Source: an uncultured Collinsella sp.
GTDB taxonomy: Bacteria; Actinomycetota; Coriobacteriia; Coriobacteriales; Coriobacteriaceae
Length of the DNA stretch: 64,000 nucleotides
NCBI GenBank assembly: GCA_934668695.1
Contig: CAKUOD010000002.1
Location: 1-64,000, forward strand
Direction: 5' to 3'
The notes under the pieces are model-generated. The model was not told the origin of the DNA and did no database searches. It saw only the letters and a list, made by a program, of their open reading frames with translations. Numbering within the stretch: position 1 is the stretch's first letter; every line of letters begins with the position of its first letter. Of this stretch, positions 9,910 through 17,959 are shown piece by piece. The position numbers were made by a program, and so were the translations under genes.

Positions 9910-10770
9910 ATGTCTTTTGCCATCATAACCGACTCCACGTCGGACATCTCCCCCGCCCGCGCCCAAGAGCTTGGCATTTACGTGATTCCGCTGCATGTGA
10001 TTATCGAAGGCGAGGACCTGCTCGACCAGGTGCAGATTACCGCCGAGGAGTACGTCGCCCGCATGGCCGGCTCCGAGCAGCTGCCGCACACCTCGCAGCC
10101 GAGCGCCGGCGAGTTCAAGGCGCTGTTTGACCGCGTGCGCGCCGATGGCCACGACAGCGCGATCTTTATCTCGCTGTGCAGCGAGTGGTCCGCCTGCTAT
10201 TCCAACGCATGCCTGGTCGCCGAGACCCACGAGCTCGACGTGCGCTGTATCGATTCGCGCACCGGCTCGGGCGCCGAGGGTCTGCTGGTGGAGTACGCGC
10301 TTGCCATGCGCGAGGACAGCCGCAGCTTGGACGAGACCGAGGCGCAGATCCGCGCGACGTTGCCCGACGCCCACCTGCTGCTGATTCCCCGAACGCTCGA
10401 GAACCTGGTCAAAAACGGCCGCGCCCCCAAGCTCGCCGGCCAGCTGACGCAGATGCTCAACATTCGCCTGGCCGTTTCGCCGGAGTGGCAGTCGGGCGAG
10501 ATCAAGGCCATCAAAAAGGGCCGCGGCGCCAAGCGCATCGTCGCCAACACCATGGCAGACTGCCTCGCGTTTTTGGACGAGCACCCGGGCTCAAGCGTGC
10601 GCGTGCTCACGACCGGCGCCGCCGAGGAGCAGGAACTTGTCAACGAGGCGCTCGCGGGCCAGGACTACGTAGACGCCGGCGCCGGCACCATCGGCTGCAC
10701 CATCGCCACCCATGTAGGCGTCGACGCCATCGCCATCAGCTACTGCCCCCGCTACCAGCCAACTCGCTAG
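9910..10770 (+). CDS. DegV family fatty-acid-binding protein
   Basis: This 286-residue protein belongs to the DegV/FakB family, which binds a single fatty acid in a two-domain alpha/beta fold; FakB members present it to the kinase FakA. The N-terminal ITDSTSDIS (residues 6-14) and the HTSQPSAGEF segment are the family signatures around the carboxylate-binding site. The chosen ATG at 9910 follows GAAAGG; the longer frame upstream has no RBS. A second DegV protein is encoded at 24155-25045. No fakA-like kinase gene is in the window, so partner and function remain unassigned. Confidence 0.9.
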   Translation: MSFAIITDSTSDISPARAQELGIYVIPLHVIIEGEDLLDQVQITAEEYVARMAGSEQLPHTSQPSAGEFKALFDRVRADGHDSAIFISLCSEWSACYSNACLVAETHELDVRCIDSRTGSGAEGLLVEYALAMREDSRSLDETEAQIRATLPDAHLLLIPRTLENLVKNGRAPKLAGQLTQMLNIRLAVSPEWQSGEIKAIKKGRGAKRIVANTMADCLAFLDEHPGSSVRVLTTGAAEEQELVNEALAGQDYVDAGAGTIGCTIATHVGVDAIAISYCPRYQPTR

Positions 10771-10783
10771 GGACGCCCACATC

Positions 10784-10850
10784 AGTTGCGGTGAAATAGG
10801 GACTGTTTTTGGCTTATTAGCCGCCAATCAATCCCTATTCCACCGCAACT
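10784..10850. repeat. TTGCGGTG palindromic intergenic repeat
   Basis: The arms AGTTGCGGTG and CACCGCAACT pair perfectly; after one mismatch the stem continues AATAGGGA/TCCCTATT. The same left arm (AGTTGCGGTGAAAT) occurs at the right edge of the window (63949), which makes this a dispersed palindrome rather than a gene-specific terminator. Confidence 0.75.
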
Positions 10851-10865
10851 TAGAAACAGTTCATT

Positions 10866-10927
10866 TGGGACGGGGCTAAAAAGACTGGCATGTAACGTTA
10901 CGCACCGGTCTTTTTAGCCCCGTCCCA
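10866..10927. terminator. 20-bp perfect inverted repeat, probable bidirectional terminator
   Basis: Arms of 20 bp (10866-10885 and 10908-10927, beginning TGGGACGGGGC and ending GCCCCGTCCCA) flank a 22-nt loop. It lies between the convergent degV and LOG genes, and each strand has a short A/T stretch at the stem base. The word TGGGACGGGG also occurs near 18543, 18586, 59949 and 60025. Confidence 0.7.
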
Positions 10928-10938
10928 TTTTAGCTACT

Positions 10939-11697
10939 CTACATCAGCCCGCTCAGGGCAATGTCGACGGCCTCGTTGAGGTCGTCGGTGATGTGCACCA
11001 GCTCCGGATCGAGCGGGCTAATCATACCGGCGTCCATCACCGGGCCGTTGAGCCAGTCGAACAGGCCCTGCCAGTACTCGGTGCCCACCAGCACGAGCGG
11101 CATGCGCTTGACCTTGTGCGTCTGTACCAGCGTAAGGACCTCGAACATCTCGTCGAGCGTGCCAAAGCCGCCGGGGAACACGATGGCGCCCGAGCTGTAT
11201 TTGACGAACATAGTCTTGCGCACAAAGAAGTAGCGGAAGTCCATGCCGAGGTTCACGTATTTGTTGAGCCCCTGCTCGTGCGGCAATTCAATGCCCAGGC
11301 CAACTGACTTGCCGTTGGCGCTCGCCGCTCCCCTGTTGGCCGCCTCCATGACGCCGGGACCGCCGCCGGTGATAACCGCCACGCCGCGCTGGGCGATTTT
11401 GCGCCCGACGGTACGCGCCGCCTTGTAGAGCGGATCGGTCTTGGGCGTGCGGGCGCTACCGAAGATGGTCACCGCAGGTCCAAGCTCGGCAAGTGCGCCA
11501 AAGCCATCGACAAACTCTGCCTGAATTCGCAGCACGCGCCAGGGGTCGGCGTGCAGCCAGTCAGTCGACTCCTCGGGCGCCAGCAGGTTGGCGTAGGTGT
11601 TGTCCTTAGGAATCATGGGGCCGCGCATGACCACGGGGCCGCGGCGGTACGTCTCGTCGTAGGCAGGCTCGCCCTCGACGTTCTCATTCTTAATCAT
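10939..11697 (-). CDS. LOG family protein (TIGR00730 type)
   Basis: A 252-residue Rossmann-fold protein of the LOG (Lonely Guy) family. Relatives are nucleotide 5'-monophosphate nucleosidases or cytokinin-activating phosphoribohydrolases. The diagnostic signatures are both present: GGGPGVMEAANRGA and PGGFGTLDEMFE (the PGGxGTxxE motif carrying the catalytic Glu). The start at 11697 follows TAGGAG; the upstream in-frame extension overlaps a terminator and is rejected. The physiological nucleotide substrate cannot be read from sequence. Confidence 0.9.
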   Translation of the reverse strand: MIKNENVEGEPAYDETYRRGPVVMRGPMIPKDNTYANLLAPEESTDWLHADPWRVLRIQAEFVDGFGALAELGPAVTIFGSARTPKTDPLYKAARTVGRKIAQRGVAVITGGGPGVMEAANRGAASANGKSVGLGIELPHEQGLNKYVNLGMDFRYFFVRKTMFVKYSSGAIVFPGGFGTLDEMFEVLTLVQTHKVKRMPLVLVGTEYWQGLFDWLNGPVMDAGMISPLDPELVHITDDLNEAVDIALSGLM

Positions 11698-11710
11698 GGG
11701 TACTCCTATC

Positions 11711-11761
11711 GAGAAAAAGAAAAGCGGGCGGGGTCGACGCCATGCGTCAAACACCCGCCCG
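11711..11761 (-). terminator. Intrinsic terminator between tgt and the LOG gene
   Basis: On the - strand CGGGCGGGTGT pairs with ACCCCGCCCG and is followed by CTTTTCTTTTT. It lies about 150 nt after the tgt stop and ends just before the LOG gene RBS. Confidence 0.8.
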
Positions 11762-11909
11762 AACACCAACTATTCGGTATGGTACCCACGATGCATCAAG
11801 CACTTGCAAGCTATCGGTCAGCGGTCGCGCAACCGGTGTCAGCGAATGTGACGACCGGCTGGCGCTCGACCATTGCCGTGTCCACGCTCTGCAAGCGTGT
11901 CTGTCGCCC

Positions 11910-13049
11910 TTAGTAATCCACCGCCGCAGGGCTGTTCATCCAGTCACTCACGAACGCGCCGTAACGACCCTCGATAATGGCCTGGCGGGCACGCTGCATC
12001 AGGTTGAGCAGATAGTAGATGTTGTGCATCGACAGCAGAATGCCGCCGAGCATCTCCTTTTGCGTGACCATGTGACGGATGAGCGCGCGGCTGTAGCCGC
12101 CTGTGCACACCGGGCAGGTGCAGGTGGGGTCGATGGGGCCGTCGTCGTGCGCAAAGCGCGCGTTACGGAAGTTAAGGCGACCTTCACTGGAGAACGCCGT
12201 ACCCATGCGACCGGTGCGCGTCGGCAGCACACAGTCGAACATGTCGATGCCCACGCCCACGCCGCGCACGAGCGTGGTGGGGTTGCCGACACCCATCAGG
12301 TAGCGCGGCTTATGCTTGGGCATGTACTCGCTCACGAGCGGCGCCAGGGTCTCGAACATGGTCTCGTGATCCTCGCCCACCGAATAGCCACCGATACCAT
12401 AGCCCGGGAAGTCGCCGCACTCCTCCAGATGGCGCAGCGAACGCAGGCGCAGATCCAGGTGCATGCCGCCCTGAACGATGCCAAAGAGCGCCTGGTCATC
12501 GCGGGTATGCGCCTTATAGCAGCGCTCGGCCCACATGCTCGACAGCTCAACGGCGCGCTCAACGTAGGCGCGCGTGGCGGGATAGCCCGGGCACTGGTCG
12601 AGCTGCATGCAGATATCGGAGCCGAGTTTCATGGCGATTTCCATGTTGTCCTCGGGCGTCCAAAACACGTGGCGGCCGTCGTAATCGTTGACGATAAAGC
12701 GCACGCCCTCATCGGTGAGCTTGACGGCATCGTTGTGGCTGAAGACCTGGAAACCGCCCGAGTCGGTGAGGATGGGGCCGTGCCAGTTCATGAACTTGTG
12801 CAGGCCGCCCAGCTCGGCGATGGTGTCCTCGCCGGGACGCATGGACAGGTGATAGGTATTGGCGAGCACGATCTGGGCGCCGAGCTTCTTGACAGTCTCG
12901 GTAGGAATGCCCTTGACGTTTGCCTTGGTGCCCACGGGCATAAAAATCGGCGTCTCGATGTCGCCGTGCGGGGTGTGCAGTACGCCGGCACGCGCGTGCG
13001 TCGTCGGGTCCTCGGCGATCAGGTCGAATTTAAAAAGGTTCTGGTCCAT
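11910..13049 (-). CDS. tgt: Queuine/preQ1 tRNA-guanine transglycosylase
   Basis: A 379-residue bacterial Tgt. It swaps G34 of Asn, Asp, His and Tyr tRNAs for preQ1 on the way to queuosine. The active site includes TDSGGFQVFS (general-base Asp) and MFDCVLPTR (nucleophilic Asp); the structural zinc site is CTCPVC with a further Cys/His near TGGYSRALIRH. The ATG is preceded by AAGGAG. The other late-pathway genes, queA and queH, lie 4-6 kb upstream on the same strand. No genes for preQ1 synthesis are in the window. Confidence 0.97.
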   Translation of the reverse strand: MDQNLFKFDLIAEDPTTHARAGVLHTPHGDIETPIFMPVGTKANVKGIPTETVKKLGAQIVLANTYHLSMRPGEDTIAELGGLHKFMNWHGPILTDSGGFQVFSHNDAVKLTDEGVRFIVNDYDGRHVFWTPEDNMEIAMKLGSDICMQLDQCPGYPATRAYVERAVELSSMWAERCYKAHTRDDQALFGIVQGGMHLDLRLRSLRHLEECGDFPGYGIGGYSVGEDHETMFETLAPLVSEYMPKHKPRYLMGVGNPTTLVRGVGVGIDMFDCVLPTRTGRMGTAFSSEGRLNFRNARFAHDDGPIDPTCTCPVCTGGYSRALIRHMVTQKEMLGGILLSMHNIYYLLNLMQRARQAIIEGRYGAFVSDWMNSPAAVDY

Positions 13050-13190
13050 AAACTGGAACTCCTTGGTTGCGGTTCATACGCAAACCATTATACGGGCAAC
13101 CCGCAAGAAGCACCGACTCGACAGAAACTGGCGCAAGAGGTGGCGCGGCAGGGACACGGCAAATGAGCGTGGATTTTTGGACGCTTACCG

Positions 13191-13260
13191 AATGAGCGTG
13201 GATAATCTCCCACTTTTGCCCAAAGCACAGACCAAAAACGGGAGATTATCCACGCTCATT
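13191..13260. repeat. GGATAATCTCCC inverted repeat, copy 1
   Basis: Perfect 21-bp arms (13191-13211 and 13240-13260) containing GTGGATAATCTCCC. A truncated direct copy of the left arm (AATGAGCGTGGAT) occurs just upstream at 13162. A second copy at 16409-16472 differs by paired substitutions in the stem (GCGTGG/CCACGC here, GAGTGG/CCACTC there). Confidence 0.85.
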
Positions 13261-13268
13261 TTGTGGGC

Positions 13269-13295
13269 ACTCATTTAAGTACGTCCCCAATGAGT
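13269..13295. repeat. 27-bp hairpin word, copy 1
   Basis: A 27-nt hairpin with 7-bp arms ACTCATT/AATGAGT and GTACGTCCCC in the loop. It is identical to the sequence at 16484-16510. Confidence 0.8.
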
Positions 13296-13339
13296 GGAGC
13301 TATTTACCAACCACGGAAACGCCGATGTTTTGTCAACGT

Positions 13340-13450
13340 CAGCGAGCGGGTCACATTTGAGACAAGGTGCCGTGAAATGAAAGGGCGCTGACCTTCTGGT
13401 CGCGCCCTTGAAATTGAACGGCAGATTGTCCAAATGCGGCCCGCGCAGCG
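13340..13450. ncRNA. Candidate structured element of about 110 nt, copy 1
   Basis: On the + strand, an outer stem (GCGGG..CATTTG..GACAA with TTGTC..CAAATG..CCCGC), a second stem (GCCGT/ACGGC) and an apical hairpin (AAGGGCG, bulge, GACC; loop TTCT; GGTC..CGCCCTT). The other copies (16534, 53722) keep the same stems with different paired bases. It lies beyond the stop of the - strand dehydrogenase gene and upstream of tgt. Strand and function are unknown. Confidence 0.6.
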
Positions 13451-13458
13451 TCGGCCGG

Positions 13459-13482
13459 TCCGCCGTTCGGTAGAACGGCGGA
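13459..13482. repeat. Hairpin directly after the dehydrogenase stop codon
   Basis: A 10-bp perfect stem TCCGCCGTTC/GAACGGCGGA with a 4-nt loop, 4 nt past the dehydrogenase stop. There is no T-run, so intrinsic termination is doubtful. An analogous but different hairpin follows queA at 16650. Confidence 0.7.
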
Positions 13483-13486
13483 ACCC

Positions 13487-14287
13487 CTAAGGACGCTGGC
13501 CCATGCCACCCTCGAGGGTGACGGTCTCGCCGTTCATATACTTAAAGTCAGGACCGCAGAGCTGAACGACAACGCGGCCGATTTCCTTCTCGACGTCGCC
13601 GTAGTGGCCAGCCGGCGGCATGTGGACGTTGGCCTTGAACGCCTCGGGATAGGCATCCTGGAAGTTCTCGAGCGCAGCGGTCCAAGCAAGCGGGCAAACG
13701 ATGTTGACGTTGATGCCGTCCTTGCCCCACTCGTTGGCGGCAACGCGGGTCAGGCCGCGGATGCCCTCCTTGGCGGCAGCATAGCTGCACTGGCCATAGT
13801 TGCCAAACAGGCCGGCGCCCGAAGCAAAGTTGACCACGGAGCCCTTGGTCTCCTTCAGGTGCGGATAGGCCTTCTGCATGTACAGATAGGTGGCATACAG
13901 ACCGGAATAAATGGCCAGGTTAAACTGATCCATGGTGTGGTCGGCGATGGTCACGCCCGAGGCGCTGGCCTGAGCATTGTTGACGACGGCGTCGATGCGG
14001 CCGAACTCCTCAATGGCCTTGTCGATGACGTTCTGGACGACGGCCTCGTTGTCCTGACCAGCCGAGACATCGGCCTGAACAGGCAGAACCTTGACGCCGT
14101 ACTCGGCCTCGAGGGATTCCTTGGCAGCCTCGAGCTTGGCAACGTTGCGGCCGGTAATGACGAGGTTTGCGCCCTCCTTGGCAAAAGCGATATCGATACC
14201 GTAGCCGATGGAGCCAGCGGAGCCGTCCTTGAGCGTGGCCTTGCCGCCGCCGGTGACGATCACGGTCTTACCAGTGAAAAGTCCCAT
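13487..14287 (-). CDS. SDR-family oxidoreductase
   Basis: A 266-residue short-chain dehydrogenase/reductase. The cofactor-binding start is unusual: TGGGK is followed by an insert and then SIGYGI, a spacing resembling the SIxYGIA motif of enoyl-reductase-like SDRs. The catalytic part is classical, with Ser in NFASGAG and YAAAK (Tyr/Lys), and an NNAQASA segment replaces the NNAG motif. The ATG at 14287 follows AAAGGA; the longer frame has no RBS. The gene stands alone between two repeat-rich gaps. The substrate is unknown; fatty-acid, steroid or sugar substrates all remain possible. Confidence 0.85.
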   Translation of the reverse strand: MGLFTGKTVIVTGGGKATLKDGSAGSIGYGIDIAFAKEGANLVITGRNVAKLEAAKESLEAEYGVKVLPVQADVSAGQDNEAVVQNVIDKAIEEFGRIDAVVNNAQASASGVTIADHTMDQFNLAIYSGLYATYLYMQKAYPHLKETKGSVVNFASGAGLFGNYGQCSYAAAKEGIRGLTRVAANEWGKDGINVNIVCPLAWTAALENFQDAYPEAFKANVHMPPAGHYGDVEKEIGRVVVQLCGPDFKYMNGETVTLEGGMGQRP

Positions 14288-14581
14288 ATAAAGTCCTTTC
14301 AAATCGCGACGGGCGCACCCGCCGACTGCGCGCATCCAAATAAACGCGACAAAAGCTGAAATGCAACTTTAACGGGTTCAAGTGAAAAGAAAAGGCCTCG
14401 GCAGGCGAACGGCATAACGTCTTTCGGCGAAGGGAATGTCAAGTACAAACTGGATAAAGTGGCCGAGTTTTTGCTATCGACGCGAGCCATCGAACACGTT
14501 TTGAAACTTTGCTGCAGCGCGCGGGATGTCGGCGCGAGACTTTATCATAGGGTGACAAACAACGATGAGGAGCACATGCCT

Positions 14582-16345
14582 ATGACAGACGAGCTGGACC
14601 CCCAGACTCAACAGCATATTGATGATTCCGCAGACGTCACTGCAGATGCCGACGCTGTGACCTGCGATGATATTGACCTCGACGACCCCATCTTGGACGA
14701 AAGCGCTACGGCGGAAACCCCCGGCGCCGAAGATGCCGGCGAGCAAAACGACGATGCGCCCGCTCAGGACGACCACCCCGTACAGGATGCTGCTCCGCAA
14801 GCTGCGGGCCCTATCGAGGTTTCTTCGGAAGAAGAGCTCGACGCCGTCATGGACTCCATGATGGATGCCGTCAAAGCGATGAAAGACGCCGTGGCCGACG
14901 CTGACGTTGACGCCGAGGAAGAGGAGGCCGCCGAGGCAGCCTCGACCTTCGTACCCGGCGAGACTCCGGTTGCCGACCAGGGCAGCGCCATGCCCTCGTT
15001 TCTGCAGCTCGAGCATCCCACGATTGGCGCCGATGCGGTCGACCCGCACGCAGCAGGCTTTTCTGTGGTCGAGGGCGGCACCGGCAATATCGCCGCGTCG
15101 CAGGCTACCGATGCGGACGCTGCCGACACCGCTCGCCCGACCGCCCCGCACTCCCCCGCCGCGAGCCGCGATCTGGGGACCGCCGTCTCGAACACCGCGA
15201 ACGCCGTGGGCACCTTTATCGCCCAGGGCGCCTCGGCCATGCGCGAGATGAACGCCGCGAAAAAGGCACTTGCCGATGCCCGTGCCCACCTGGCCGAACT
15301 TGAGCAGCGCATTGCCGACCAGACCGAGGAACTCGAGACGCGCCAGGATATCGCAGGCCGCTACGACCAGATCGTCGCCGACCAGCGCCAGGCGATTGCC
15401 ACGGCCCAAAAGATTGCAGCGGCCGCCGAGATTGACCGTGATGCCCACGCCGCCAAAGCGACAGAGCTCAAGGGTCAGCTCGAACAAATGAAGACAGAGG
15501 ATGACGCGGCTGAGCTCCGCCTGAAGGCCACGCTCGACGCCGTGGAGGCCCGCGAGGCGAGCTCACGCGAGACCGGCAACCGCCTCGTTCGACGTCTTGA
15601 GGATTCCAAGCGCATCCGCGACAAGGTGAAGGCAGAGCGAGACGCCGGCATTGCCGCCGCACAACAAACCGTCGACGCCACGCGCGCCCAGCTCGAGACG
15701 CTGCGTCATGAGTATGCCGAGCTGCAACGCAATCCCTCGGCAAATCCCGCCAACTATACGGTGCGCACCAGCGAGCTCTCGATGCAGATTTCCGACACGG
15801 CAGATGCCCTGCGTAAAGCCGAAGAAGATGTCCCGCGCATCACCGCCGACCTTGAGCACTCGCTTGCCGCAGCCGAGCAGGCCGTCGAGCAGGCTCAAGC
15901 CCCTATCGCCGACGCAAAACGCGCGCACCAAGCCGTGACGACCGAAGCCGATACCGCGCGCGACGAGCTGCAGACGGCGAAGACCGCCGCCGCGACTCGT
16001 CAGCGCGAACTGCGCGAGAAGATCGCCGCGGAGGACAAGGCACGCCGCGAGCAGGAGCAGACCATCGCCAACGCCCAAGCAGATGCCGCACATGCGCAGT
16101 CGATCATCGAACAGGCGGCCGAGGTGCACGACCACCCAGAGATCACCGAGTCGCTTGCAGGGTCCTTGGCCCGAGACAAAGCCGAACACGCCGAGACCGA
16201 GCAAGAAGTCGACCAGCTCGAGGCCACCGAGGACGCGGTGCGCGAGCGTACCCGCGACTCACGCATCAAATTCACCGGCGCCATCGTCTGCATCGTCGCC
16301 GCAATCCTGGTGATCATCGCAATCTGGCTGTTCGCAAGCAAGTAG
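14582..16345 (+). CDS. Acidic coiled-coil protein with C-terminal membrane anchor
   Basis: I do not recognise this 587-residue protein. The first 130 or so residues are very acidic and Ala/Asp/Glu-rich. From about residue 220 to 550 it is a continuous Ala/Glu/Gln/Lys-rich coiled coil, and it ends in one transmembrane helix (TGAIVCIVAAILVIIAIW) followed by a few residues. This plan is that of a tail-anchored cytoplasmic scaffold. Two ATGs (14576 and 14582) follow GATGAGGAG; 14582 has the better spacing. It is transcribed alone, convergent with queA. Confidence 0.75.
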   Translation: MTDELDPQTQQHIDDSADVTADADAVTCDDIDLDDPILDESATAETPGAEDAGEQNDDAPAQDDHPVQDAAPQAAGPIEVSSEEELDAVMDSMMDAVKAMKDAVADADVDAEEEEAAEAASTFVPGETPVADQGSAMPSFLQLEHPTIGADAVDPHAAGFSVVEGGTGNIAASQATDADAADTARPTAPHSPAASRDLGTAVSNTANAVGTFIAQGASAMREMNAAKKALADARAHLAELEQRIADQTEELETRQDIAGRYDQIVADQRQAIATAQKIAAAAEIDRDAHAAKATELKGQLEQMKTEDDAAELRLKATLDAVEAREASSRETGNRLVRRLEDSKRIRDKVKAERDAGIAAAQQTVDATRAQLETLRHEYAELQRNPSANPANYTVRTSELSMQISDTADALRKAEEDVPRITADLEHSLAAAEQAVEQAQAPIADAKRAHQAVTTEADTARDELQTAKTAAATRQRELREKIAAEDKARREQEQTIANAQADAAHAQSIIEQAAEVHDHPEITESLAGSLARDKAEHAETEQEVDQLEATEDAVRERTRDSRIKFTGAIVCIVAAILVIIAIWLFASK

Positions 16346-16348
16346 TCG

Positions 16349-16392
16349 TTGGGGACGTTCTTAAACGACTAGTCAAACAAGAACGTCCCCAA
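16349..16392. repeat. 14-bp perfect inverted repeat with AACGTCCCC arms
   Basis: TTGGGGACGTTCTT (16349-16362) pairs with AAGAACGTCCCCAA (16379-16392), directly after the coiled-coil gene stop. The loop contains ACTAGTC, repeated just outside the right arm. No T-run follows on either strand. It may serve as a convergent-gene boundary. Confidence 0.7.
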
Positions 16393-16408
16393 AGACTAGT
16401 CCAATGAC

Positions 16409-16472
16409 GAGAGTGGATAATCTCCCACTTTGAGCCCCCAAGCAGGCCAAAAACGGGAGATTATCCACTCTC
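16409..16472. repeat. GGATAATCTCCC inverted repeat, copy 2
   Basis: Perfect 18-bp arms (16409-16426 and 16455-16472) with the same core as the repeat at 13191. Stem differences between the copies are compensated on both arms. Confidence 0.85.
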
Positions 16473-16483
16473 ATTCTGCAGAC

Positions 16484-16510
16484 ACTCATTTAAGTACGTC
16501 CCCAATGAGT
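16484..16510. repeat. 27-bp hairpin word, copy 2
   Basis: Identical over 27 nt to 13269-13295, with the same order and similar spacing relative to the inverted repeat on its left and the 110-nt element on its right. Confidence 0.8.
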
Positions 16511-16533
16511 ACCTGCCGATGCTTTGGCGAAGT

Positions 16534-16643
16534 CAGCGAAAACGCCCCTAAGCGAGCAAGGTGACGTGAAAGAGGAGGGCATTGACCTTCTGGTCATGCC
16601 CGACGATTGAACGTCAGATTGCCGCTTAGGGGCGTTTGCAGCG
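16534..16643. ncRNA. Candidate structured element of about 110 nt, copy 2
   Basis: Outer stem AAACGCCCCTAAGCG..GCAA with TTGC..CGCTTAGGGGCGTTT, second stem GACGT/ACGTC, apical hairpin GGGCAT, bulged T, GACC, loop TTCT, GGTCATGCCC. It lies just past the queA stop. Each stem differs from copies 1 and 3 by paired substitutions. Confidence 0.65.
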
Positions 16644-16649
16644 TCGACC

Positions 16650-16678
16650 GGTTACGGCGTTTGGAAAACGCCGTAACC
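16650..16678. repeat. Hairpin at the queA stop codon
   Basis: The 12-bp stem GGTTACGGCGTT/AACGCCGTAACC abuts the queA stop codon. No T-run follows on the - strand. It matches the position, but not the sequence, of the hairpin at 13459. Confidence 0.7.
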
Positions 16679-17895
16679 TACTGAATGAGCATCGCGTCAC
16701 CAAAGCTGAAGAAGCGGTAGCGCTCCTCGATGGCGGCGGCGTAGGCATCCATGATCTGGTCGCGGGTGGCAAGTGCGCTCACAAGCATCATGAGCGTGGA
16801 GCGCGGCACGTGGAAGTTCGTGATCAGCGCGTCGACCACGTGATAGGTCGAGCCGGGCATGAGGTAGAGCTGCGTCGTCGCGTTCTCGCGCACCACGATG
16901 TCACCGCGGCCGAGCGTATCGGCCCCGTCCTCGCGGCCCTCAAAATAGCGCGCCGTCACAGCCGGATCGGACACCGGAGCATCGGCGTCAAACGCGCTCT
17001 CGAGCGAGCGTACTGCGGTAGTGCCGACGGCGATCACGCGGTGCCCCTCGGCCTTCGCCTTATGCACGGCGTCGACAACCTCCTGCGACACGTGGTAGCG
17101 CTCGGTGTGCATCACATGCTGCGTGGGATCGTCCTCCTCCACCAGACGGAAGGTATCGATGCCCACCTCGAGTTCGACGGCGGCAAACTTGGCACCCTTG
17201 GCCTCGATGGCAGCCATAAGCTCGGGCGTAAAGTGCAGACCCGCCGTGGGAGCGGCAGCCGAGTGCTCTTCCTTCATGGCGTAGACGGTCTGGTACTTCT
17301 CGGGGTCGCCCTCGTAATCGGTAATGTAGGGCGGCAGCGGCACGTGGCCGGCAGCATGGATGGCCTCGTCGAGCGTGCGCGGGTCGCCGGCGGCATTGCA
17401 ACCGGCCGGCTCAAAGCGCACCAGACGGCCACCGCGGCTATCGGTGACAAAGTCGATGACCTCGGCCGTCAGCACCACGGGAGCCCCCTCGGGCGCATGG
17501 GCGCCACCGGCGCGATACTCAATCTGAGCACCGGGCTTCAGGCGCTTGCCCGGCTTGACCAGGCACTCCCACACATGGCCGAGCGGATCCACATCCTCAC
17601 GGCGCTTGAGCAGCAGCGTCTCGACCACGCCGCCCGAGCCGGCCTTGCGGCCGATCAGGCGGGCCGGCATCACGCGCGTCTGGTTGATGACGAGCACGTC
17701 GCCCGGCTCGATATAGTCGATAACGTCACGGAAGACGCGGTGCTCGACGGTGCCGCCGTGCTCCAGCGGCGTCCCCGTCTCGGAACCCCTACGGTCCACC
17801 ACCAGCAGGCGGCAGGAATCGCGCGGCTCGGCGGGAGCCTGAGCGATGAGCTCTTCGGGCAGGTTGTAATCAAAATCATCGGTACGCATTGACAC
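16678..17895 (-). CDS. queA: S-adenosylmethionine:tRNA ribosyltransferase-isomerase QueA
   Basis: A 405-residue QueA, which transfers the ribosyl part of SAM to preQ1 in tRNA to give epoxyqueuosine. The family blocks DFDYNLPEELIAQ, DVLVINQTRVMPARL, ATAGLHFT-like AAPTAGLHFTPEL and TNFHVPRSTLMMLVSAL are all present. The start is probably the GTG at 17895 (GGAG 8 nt upstream); an ATG two codons later is too far from the RBS. It follows queH by 64 nt on the same strand, so they likely share a transcript. A hairpin and the 110-nt element follow. Confidence 0.97.
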   Translation of the reverse strand: MSMRTDDFDYNLPEELIAQAPAEPRDSCRLLVVDRRGSETGTPLEHGGTVEHRVFRDVIDYIEPGDVLVINQTRVMPARLIGRKAGSGGVVETLLLKRREDVDPLGHVWECLVKPGKRLKPGAQIEYRAGGAHAPEGAPVVLTAEVIDFVTDSRGGRLVRFEPAGCNAAGDPRTLDEAIHAAGHVPLPPYITDYEGDPEKYQTVYAMKEEHSAAAPTAGLHFTPELMAAIEAKGAKFAAVELEVGIDTFRLVEEDDPTQHVMHTERYHVSQEVVDAVHKAKAEGHRVIAVGTTAVRSLESAFDADAPVSDPAVTARYFEGREDGADTLGRGDIVVRENATTQLYLMPGSTYHVVDALITNFHVPRSTLMMLVSALATRDQIMDAYAAAIEERYRFFSFGDAMLIQ

Positions 17896-17959
17896 GTCAG
17901 ATTCTCCTTATATAGGCAAAGTCCGCTCTACATCCTAGCAGGCTGTCAGCTCAAAAGAA

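Noticed and set aside
13459..13482. Intrinsic terminator for the dehydrogenase gene
   Set aside because: The hairpin is strong but no T-run follows on the - strand; it was kept as a plain hairpin of the cassette.
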